Assembly: GCA_009823505.1 (NCBI GenBank)
Contig: VZQC01008874.1
Coordinates: 550,584-614,583 of the forward strand
Reading direction: 5' to 3'
Origin: Rhizomys pruinosus
Lineage: Eukaryota > Chordata > Mammalia > Rodentia > Spalacidae
DNA length: 64,000 nucleotides
Shown: in pieces, positions 57,901 through 64,000 of the stretch
Layout: each line of letters begins with the position of its first letter
How positions within the stretch are numbered: the stretch's first letter is position 1
Notes under the pieces: model-generated
What the model saw: only the letters and a program-made list of their open reading frames with translations
What the model was told of the DNA's origin: nothing
Database searches by the model: none
Program-made: the position numbers and the translations under genes

Positions 57901-57903
57901 AAC

Positions 57904-57954
57904 CACTGCTACTACTGCTATTACTACTACTACTACCAATAATAATAATAATTT
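57904..57954 (+). repeat. Trinucleotide-rich microsatellite (CTA/TAA)
   Basis: Runs of ACTACTACT then AATAATAATAAT. Confidence 0.88.
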
Positions 57955-57962
57955 TAAAGATG

Positions 57963-58175
57963 GGGGCTGGGAATGTAGCTAAGTTGGTAGAGTGCTTGTT
58001 TAGCATTCATGAACCCCTAGGTTTAATCCCCAGCATTGCATAAACTGGCCACATGCTTGTAATCTCCACATTGGGAAAGTGGAGCCAAGAGGATCAGAAG
58101 TTCAAGGTCATCTTGGGCCACACAGCCAGCTCAAGACGAGCCTGAGCTACGTGAGATACTCTCTTTAAAAATATA
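57963..58175 (+). mobile_element. B4 SINE (ID-like head with B1-like tail)
   Basis: 'ggggctgggaatgtagctaa' and 'ggtttaatccccagcattgc' are an ID/tRNA-Ala-like head. 'gaagttcaaggtcatcttgg' and 'cctgagctacgtgagatact' are the B4 right part. Confidence 0.85.
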
Positions 58176-58324
58176 TATATATAGGTAAATATAAATAAAA
58201 ACAATGACTTCACTAGCACAAATGAAAGCACACTACCAGGAAGAAACTCCATAAATATTGGTGAAAATAAAACCCAAATTTGCCAGTAAAATCTGTGCAA
58301 ATGAATGACTTAAAAGCTTGAACA

Positions 58325-58476
58325 CCAGGCATGGTGGTGCATGCCAGTAATCCCAGGACTCAGGAGGCAGAGGCGGGCAGATCTCTGTGAGTTCAAAACC
58401 AGGCTGGTCTACATAGTGAGTTCCAGGACAGCTGAGGCTACAAGGAGACCCTGACTCAAAAAAGACAAAAAAAAAA
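58325..58476 (+). mobile_element. B1 SINE
   Basis: 'accaggcatggtggtgcatg' to 'ctgactcaaaaaagac' with an A10 tail. Confidence 0.93.
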
Positions 58477-59285
58477 GGCTTGAACTTTGAAGCAAGAAGA
58501 GGGTGGCCTTTTCTACCTAGCAGGTGACTCTGGATAATGACTATAAATTGCACTTTTCTTCTTGAATAATAAAAATCTTCATAAGTATGCCTTCAAAACC
58601 AAGTATTTCGTGAGCTCATATTAGGGAGAGTAAAGAGAAAATATCCAGAAATACCCAAGCAACTAGACTACTGCCAAGAAAGGCTACCACAACATGGTCA
58701 CTAAAACTATTTTTCAGATTACAGCAATTTTTAAACTTTCTATTCAAATGATAAAATAAAGCATGTGCTTTCAGCCATGACAGATGGCATTGATATGTTA
58801 TAGATTATATGTTATATTCATACTAAACATTAGGAAAACTACTGATTTTATTGAATTTGGAGGACTCCTGTTGCATTTCCATAGGAAATGAATAACTTGA
58901 TAGAAGCCATGAAACACAGTGCTCTGCATTTACTTTACCTTCTTTTACATGATGGTCTTTCATATCTACGTGTGCCACATTTGCCTCTGAATATGAAAAG
59001 TTGATCACACATTGAAGAATAGCATTGACTGTCTGTGGTTGAGGAGCTTATTTACATTTGACATTTGAATTAATATACCCCAACTCTCACTCCAATTCAC
59101 TTGCAAATTTGTTATAGTGAATAAAAAACCAACTTGGAGGGAGGTCCAATATAAATGGATTCAGTAGGCCTGATATCAATCTTCTATAGTAAATAGGAGT
59201 CAGAAAGTTGCACAGATAGTTAGGCTTTAGGAGTCACAAGGTATTCAATGCTGAATCAACCTGCCACTTCCTTCACCTTGTTCTG
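58477..59285. other. Unique DNA
   Basis: No repeat recognised. A weak reverse-strand exon-like segment lies at 58939-58986 (see findings). Confidence 0.4.
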
Positions 59286-59685
59286 TAGTGTTCTAGTTTA
59301 CTTTCAGTGCTGTGACAAAACACTCAGACTAATACCAACTTGGGAAGGAAAGGGTTTATTTGTCACACATCTCCCAGGTCACAGCTCAACACCTAGGGAG
59401 CCCAAGGTAGGAACTCAGGGCAGGAACCTAGAGGCAGGAGTTGAAACACAGACCATGGAGGAATGCTGCTTACTGGCTTTCTCCTCTGGCCCATGCTCAG
59501 CCTGCTTTCTTATACAATAGAGGACCACCTGCTCAGGATTGGCACCACCCATAGTGGGCTATGCCCACCCACATCATCCAACAAAATACTGCACAGACAT
59601 GGCCACAGGCCAGTCCAAGTCCCCAAATGAGTCTCCCTCAACCCAGATATGTCAGGTTGACACTAAAGCTATGCAGCACATGTAG
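59286..59685 (-). mobile_element. Rodent LTR-like repeat, reverse (first of two)
   Basis: 'cagtgctgtgacaaaacact', 'gaaagggtttatttgtcaca', 'aggaactcagggcaggaacc', 'gtcaggttgacactaaagct'. Same family as 35861 in opposite orientation. Confidence 0.7.
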
Positions 59686-59689
59686 GCCT

Positions 59690-59862
59690 CAGTGAAGCAA
59701 CCATCTGTAACTCCAATTCCAGGAGAACTCCAGTTCCAGGGGAATCCACCGATAGCCTCTTCTGACCTCCGCAGCATTGCATGACACAGGTACACAAACC
59801 TACAGGCAGACAGTACATTCATGCACATATGAAAATAAAAATTTAATTTAAAAAAAAAGAAG
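59690..59862 (+). mobile_element. B2 SINE, 5'-truncated, long-body subfamily
   Basis: Begins near 'gaagcaaccatctgtaactc', carries the duplicated block ('ctccaattccaggagaa') and an A-rich tail. Confidence 0.88.
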
Positions 59863-59949
59863 TTAGGAAGCATATTCCCTAAGAAAGGAAAAAAATCTTT
59901 TCCCCAAGAACACTTATGAAAAGATATAATTAATATGTAGTTTTTTAAA

Positions 59950-60116
59950 CTGTTATACATTTATTCATTTATTTGGTGAGTATGCACATGTAGAAGTCAG
60001 AGGACAACTTTTGGGAGTCACTTTTCTCCTTTCACTGTTTGTGTGCCAGGAGTAAAACTCAGATCATCAGGCCTGGTGGTAAGCACCTTTACCCACTGGG
60101 CCATCTCATTGCCCTA
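59950..60116 (-). mobile_element. B3 SINE, reverse
   Basis: 'tgtagaagtcagaggacaac', 'ttgggagtcacttttctcct' and 'cactgggccatctcattgcc' follow the reverse B3 order. Confidence 0.8.
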
Positions 60117-60192
60117 ATTAAATATATTGGAAACACCAATTAACCTGATTTTCTGTGGCAGTACTCAATAGTAGTTGAATAAGACATGGTTC

Positions 60193-60600
60193 TAGCTTGC
60201 CTTCAATTGCTGTGACAAAACATTGTGACCAAAACCAACCTGGGAAAGAGAGGGTTTATTCCATCTTACATTTCCCAGGCCATAGTTAACCACTGAGGGA
60301 GCCCAAGGTAGGAACTCAGGGCAGGAATCTGGAGGCCAGAGCTGAAGCATGGGGCAACACTGATTACTGGCCTGCTCTTCTGACCTGTGTTCAACATGCT
60401 TTCTTATACAAAACAGGACCACCTGCCTAGGAGTGGCTCTGCCCACAGTGGGATGAGCCCTTCCATATCACTCAACAATCAAGAAAATGCCCCATATACA
60501 TGGCACAGGCCAGTCCAGTGGAGACAGTTTCTCACCTGAGGTTCCCTCCAACCAGGTGTTTCAAGTTGACAACTTGAAACTGTCCTGCACAGACAAAGTG
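60193..60600 (-). mobile_element. Rodent LTR-like repeat, reverse (second of two)
   Basis: 'caattgctgtgacaaaacat' to 'aggtgtttcaagttgacaac'. It closely parallels the copy at 59286, about 907 bp downstream in the same orientation. Confidence 0.7.
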
Positions 60601-60714
60601 GATGGTATGAAGAACTCAAGGAAAGAAAGAGTGACTAGAAAGGGCACAAGTACTTTCCAGTGAGTTTATATGTTGTTTGCCAAGCCACTCTGTTCATTTC
60701 TAGTAAATGTGAGA

Positions 60715-60786
60715 ACAAGGAAGGAAGGAGGAAAGGAGAGAGAGGGAGAGTGACAGGGAGAAGTAGAGAGAGTGGGAGAGGGATAA
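60715..60786 (+). repeat. GA-rich purine tract
   Basis: About 70 bp of GGAA, GAGA and GGGAGA units. Confidence 0.85.
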
Positions 60787-60789
60787 ATT

Positions 60790-61289
60790 TTATTCCCTAG
60801 TATCATAAATGTTGTGGTAAGTTGTTTCTGTTTTTGTTTTGTTTTGTTTGCTTGTGCCTGTTCTGTTTAAATCTGCTTATTGAATGTAAACCAACGAATC
60901 CTGCCCGACACTGAAGAGAAAGGGAATTTTGCTGTCCATCTTGAAAAGCATCAGTCAGCGTGGACATGTTTGATACTATCACATTCTTCCTTCTGCATGC
61001 CACCTCCATCTCCAGGGTGTCACTGCTACCTAAGAGTCCTATCTTGGATCTCTTATTTCCCTTCATTCACTCTCCCTTCCAGGCTGATCTCAACTACTCC
61101 CAGGAGTTCCACTGACACCTGTATTGTAGACGGACATAAAATTATTTTTAGCCATGGCCTGTCTGTCTGAACCCACATTTATGTATTCAATTCCCTATCA
61201 CACATCTCTACCCAGAAAGCCAGCTCAGCCTTTCCAGAACTGAGTTTTCTACTCCTCATGCTCCACATTGGGCTTTTTGTTCTAAATCT
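60790..61289. other. Unique DNA
   Basis: Overlapping open frames on both strands (60803-61170) have no recognisable domain. Confidence 0.35.
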
Positions 61290-61690
61290 TCAAACCTGTT
61301 GCCCAAATACAAACTCATCCTCAATTCTTTTCCTCTCTACCTTTCACATCCTTTGATATAGATTTATTCTGACTATTTTTGTGTCCTAAATAGCTCAATG
61401 AATACCCTCATTTCTATCATTACTATCTGTTAGGCTGCAATCCATCACCACATCTATAGCAGCAACATTAAAATTGATTTCACTGCCTAGCCTCTCACCA
61501 TTCTAATTTACCTTTGTCAGGCTTATCTTGGCCAAAATATGGATCTGAGCTCATTTCTATAAAGCTCATCTCTATAAAGCCTTGAACAACTCACTAATAA
61601 CGTTGGTTTAAAACACAATCTCCTTAAACTTATATATAAGGCCCTTTTAAATCTCTCCTAACATGATTTTAGCCTCACCTCTTATCCTTG
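61290..61690 (+). mobile_element. Ancient L2-like LINE remnant
   Basis: 'ctctacctttcacatccttt', 'ttaggctgcaatccatcacc', 'ataaggcccttttaaatctc' and 'agcctcacctcttatccttg' keep the order of an old mammalian LINE (L2-type) 3' region. Confidence 0.5.
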
Positions 61691-61696
61691 TCTCAA

Positions 61697-61840
61697 CACT
61701 TTTTTTTTTTGGTCTTTTTGAGACAGGGTCTCCTTGTCCTGGAACTCTCTCTGTAGACCAGGCTGGACTTGAACTCACAAAGATCTGCCTGCCTCTGCCT
61801 CCCAAGTGCTGGGATTAAAGGTGAGCACCACCACGCCCAG
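61697..61840 (-). mobile_element. B1 SINE, reverse, abutting the ERV LTR
   Basis: 'ggtctttttgagacagggtc' to 'gcaccaccacgcccag'. 'ctcaaca' is found on both sides (about 61691 and 61841). The ERV LTR begins at the next base. Confidence 0.92.
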
Positions 61841-62154
61841 CTCAACATGTTAGGACCAGGTCAGAAAGAGTTAATCTAGTTGAAGCAAGTCTGGTTCCCA
61901 TGACTACCTTAACTGCAAGGATACAGTCTGACCCTGAGTTCCTACTTCCCACAGCTACCTGAGGTCAGGATGAACTTTCCCAGCCCTGAAGGAGTGGTTC
62001 CTACCCCCTAAGAAGCCCATTCCTCTCCAAGGGACTTCACACTGCTAAACACAACCAATCAGCTTAAAGGTCACCACTGCTTGCATTGTGATTCTATAGC
62101 CTTGCAATTGTGTATGTATGATGTCACCAACTTCCTTTAGTTTGTGGCTTTGGC

Positions 62155-62161
62155 TTTAAAA
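62155..62161 (+). promoter_or_regulatory. LTR TATA-like box
   Basis: 'tttaaaa' about 96 bp downstream of the CCAAT box and about 135 bp upstream of AATAAA: the U3 promoter position of the LTR. Confidence 0.6.
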
Positions 62162-62290
62162 GGTCTCTGTAACAGACAGTCAGGGTCATGCTCATCCCTG
62201 TGTGGAATGGGTTGTGTCCCTGACACATCAACAATTGGCTCCCTTAATGTGTCAGTTTTCTTAATTGGGTTCTGGTGTGCCAGCAAATTA

Positions 62291-62296
62291 AATAAA
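62291..62296 (+). terminator. LTR polyadenylation signal
   Basis: AATAAA within 'caaattaaataaatttc', about 60 bp before the LTR end. Confidence 0.65.
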
Positions 62297-62361
62297 TTTC
62301 ATATTAATCTGTGGCCCTTTGTTGGTTAGTTTTGTGAGTGTGGCAGTTTGAGTCCAACATC

Positions 62362-62379
62362 TGGAGGTTCCACCGAGAT
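62362..62379 (+). other. Primer binding site for tRNA-Gln
   Basis: 'tggaggttccaccgagat' is an 18/18 complement of the 3' end of a mammalian tRNA-Gln including CCA. It sits two bases after the LTR, where reverse transcription of the provirus starts. Confidence 0.85.
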
Positions 62380-62812
62380 ACACCACCTCCACCTCGAGGG
62401 GCCTCTCCCTCTTTGTGGGATGCCGCCGGCCTTGAAGAACAAAGCACTTTGAAAGGTCCCTAGCATAAGCTCCTGTTTCGGTTTCAGTTTTCTGTTTCTG
62501 TGGCACCAGGGCTGCTGCCTTAGAGGAAGGTCTGACATGACTAGTTCCTCTGGGCATGAGAAAGGAGGACGCTCTGACTCTCTAGTAGACAAACAGGGGT
62601 TTCGTCTGATACTAGACTCAGGATGGTCTAGTATCCTGGTTTTGGGGCACGGACAGTGGGACCGGCCCTTCAGTTCTGGTCATGGCAGACAGCCCCTGCC
62701 ATCTGAGTCCTTTCAGTGTCCACTGTGTCCTCACTGTGTTCATTTGATTTGTGGTCTTTCTGTTTTTCTCATTACTGCTTTTGTTTCTGTTCTTCTGTAC
62801 TTCCAATCTAAC
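62380..62812 (+). other. ERV 5' leader
   Basis: About 430 bp between the primer binding site and the gag-like ATG, the usual place of splice donor and packaging signal. It has a CT-rich stretch near 62385-62415. I cannot assign a packaging structure. The open frame beginning 62537 runs through it by chance. Confidence 0.6.
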
Positions 62813-62983
62813 ATGGGACAATCTACTTCTTCTAATCCCCTACTCCCCTCTCTCCTGTGCAGGCAAGCATGCACACAAAGGGCCCATGCAGCAAGCTCCA
62901 AGCAGCTAGAGCTGTTACTGCTCCACTCCCCTAGAAATACAAGATCCACCATAGTAAGATGCCAGGCAGCTGGCCCTCCTTAA
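62813..62983 (+). pseudogene. Degenerate gag start of the ERV
   Basis: The ATG at 62813 is followed by MGQS, the N-myristoylation start typical of gammaretroviral Gag matrix. Similarity fades after a few codons and the frame stops at 62983 (57 codons), far short of a Gag. The following 1 kb has no long frame, so the element looks non-coding like VL30 or heavily decayed. Confidence 0.6.
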
Positions 62984-64000
62984 CAGGACTGTTAGTTAAG
63001 GCGGAATGGGCATTTAGTGAAATCAACCCAGCATTTGGGGGCTTTGAGTACAAAAGTGTTTTAATGGAGCTAACTAAAAAATGTCTTAAACTCTAAGTGA
63101 TTGTGTATAAATGTGACAATGAAAAATTAATTGTTCCACAGCCCTGCACAGCCAAGGTGTGCAGCAGACCAGAAAACTGAGAACTTTCTGTGCCTTGACA
63201 TCAAGTTATTCTATGAGATTTTAAAAAGAAAAAGGGACTCTCTGATTATATTAAGTCATATATCTGTGCAAGCTGTCTGTGTGTTAACTGTTTTCCCATG
63301 TGCCTGAGATTCGTGTCATGTGTGTTCTTCTGTGTTGGTTTCTGTTAAAAGTGGCCAGTTCGAAGTTCTTTTATTCTGTACTGTGCACATAAATTAAGCT
63401 TACTTTTGGCATGCCTCTTAAACTTTCTCAAAGGCCTAATTTTGAACCCAGGTTCCGAAGTTCCTACAGAGAAAAATTCTAAACTGGTTATCTGAAGGTT
63501 TTATTTGTTATCTTTTAAGACTGGATTTGATCTCCAAATTAAACTGTTTTAAAGTTGCAGGTATTCTAACTTCAGTTTCCTTTCAACTTGTTTTCCAGAC
63601 CTCTGAAGACCTGATTTTTAACCCTATGGTTAAAACAAATGTCTGTTTTCTTTTCTTCTACTTAGCCAGGCTTTTGACAGCTGTGCCACCATAAACAGTA
63701 GCAAACAGCTTCCCCTGGATGCCTGTAGACTGCAATCTCTTCCCTCCAATGAAACTGTCTGAAATGTTTTTTGGTATTGTTCATTGCTTAATTGTCTTGC
63801 TTTTGTACTCCCTTGATAGGATTGAATGTTTCCTGACACCTTATTCTTTAGCTTCTTCCTTGGTGAAACTGTCTTTAATTATTGTATTCTGACTTCAGTT
63901 ATGGCTAGCCTTCAGTACAAACTGGATATGTAATTCTGTTTTTCATTATTTGTTTAAATATTTCAATAAGTTCATAGTTTAAAACTAAAGATGTAAAGCA
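62984..64000 (+). mobile_element. ERV internal region, non-coding, continuing past the window
   Basis: No gag, pol or env motif is seen in about 1 kb. No second LTR occurs before the window ends. VL30-like internal sequence is possible. Confidence 0.45.

Larger units (their letters stand above)
61848..62359 (+). mobile_element. 5' LTR of a gammaretrovirus/VL30-like ERV
   Basis: Starts 'tgttaggacc' and ends 'gagtccaaca', an imperfect terminal inverted repeat with TG...CA ends; 512 bp. U3 carries a CCAAT box (62055-62059) and a TTTAAAA box (62155-62161). AATAAA at 62291-62296 marks the R region end. A two-base spacer then leads into the primer binding site, as in gammaretroviruses. Old endogenous copy; the rest runs off the window. 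Confidence 0.85.

Noticed and set aside
57963..58035. Functional tRNA gene
   Set aside because: The tRNA-like head continues into a B4 SINE body and the cloverleaf arms are not maintained.
62326..62592. Overlapping minus-strand frames across the ERV leader
   Set aside because: They run opposite to the LTR, cross the primer binding site and have no known domain.

Overview
The window is mammalian nuclear DNA from a muroid rodent. The evidence is a dense mix of B1 (7SL-derived), B2 (tRNA-derived), B3 and B4 SINEs, rodent LINE-1 and rodent LTR repeats. The B2 copies have a body unlike the mouse or rat consensus: it contains 'gcattgcacgacacgggtgc' followed by a 'cctacatgcagacagtac' box. This points away from Mus and Rattus; I cannot name the species. 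I see no complete host protein-coding gene. The long open frames on either strand are almost all translations of SINEs and L1. One short, well-spliced candidate exon (552-642, +) is the best hint of a host gene; a weaker one lies at 58939-58986 (-).

Layout. 1-18.5 kb: ordinary intergenic or intronic DNA with about 25 SINEs, several LTR remnants, an L1 3' UTR fragment, microsatellites and a 35-bp minisatellite (12691-13349) split by a B2. 18.5-27.9 kb: a near full-length L1 (copy A) with ORF1 and ORF2 broken by many indels and carrying three nested insertions: a B1, a 3.6-kb composite element flanked by an 8-bp target duplication (22290-25936), and a B2. 27.9-37.55 kb: SINEs, older L1 3' ends, LTR-like repeats and some unique DNA. 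37.6-57.2 kb: a second copy (copy B) of 18.57-37.5 kb in direct orientation, with the same nested insertions in the same order. 57.2-61.8 kb: the native right flank, with B4, B3 and B1 elements, two related LTR-like repeats and an old L2-like stretch. 61848 to the window end: the 5' end of a gammaretrovirus/VL30-like endogenous retrovirus, with an LTR, a primer binding site matching tRNA-Gln, a leader and a degenerate gag start.

The main observation is the roughly 19.6-kb direct duplication. Unique stretches of the two copies differ by rare substitutions, while SINE and L1 stretches differ by very many one-base insertions and deletions. That pattern fits uncorrected long-read sequence in a region where repeats could not be polished, so a false (haplotypic) duplication must be considered. 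A roughly 520-bp insertion present only in copy B shows the copies are not the same molecule. The most novel element is the 3.6-kb insert in L1 ORF2. It has two diverged 1.3-kb direct repeats, and its 3' terminus resembles that of its host L1, which suggests a non-autonomous element mobilised by that L1 family.
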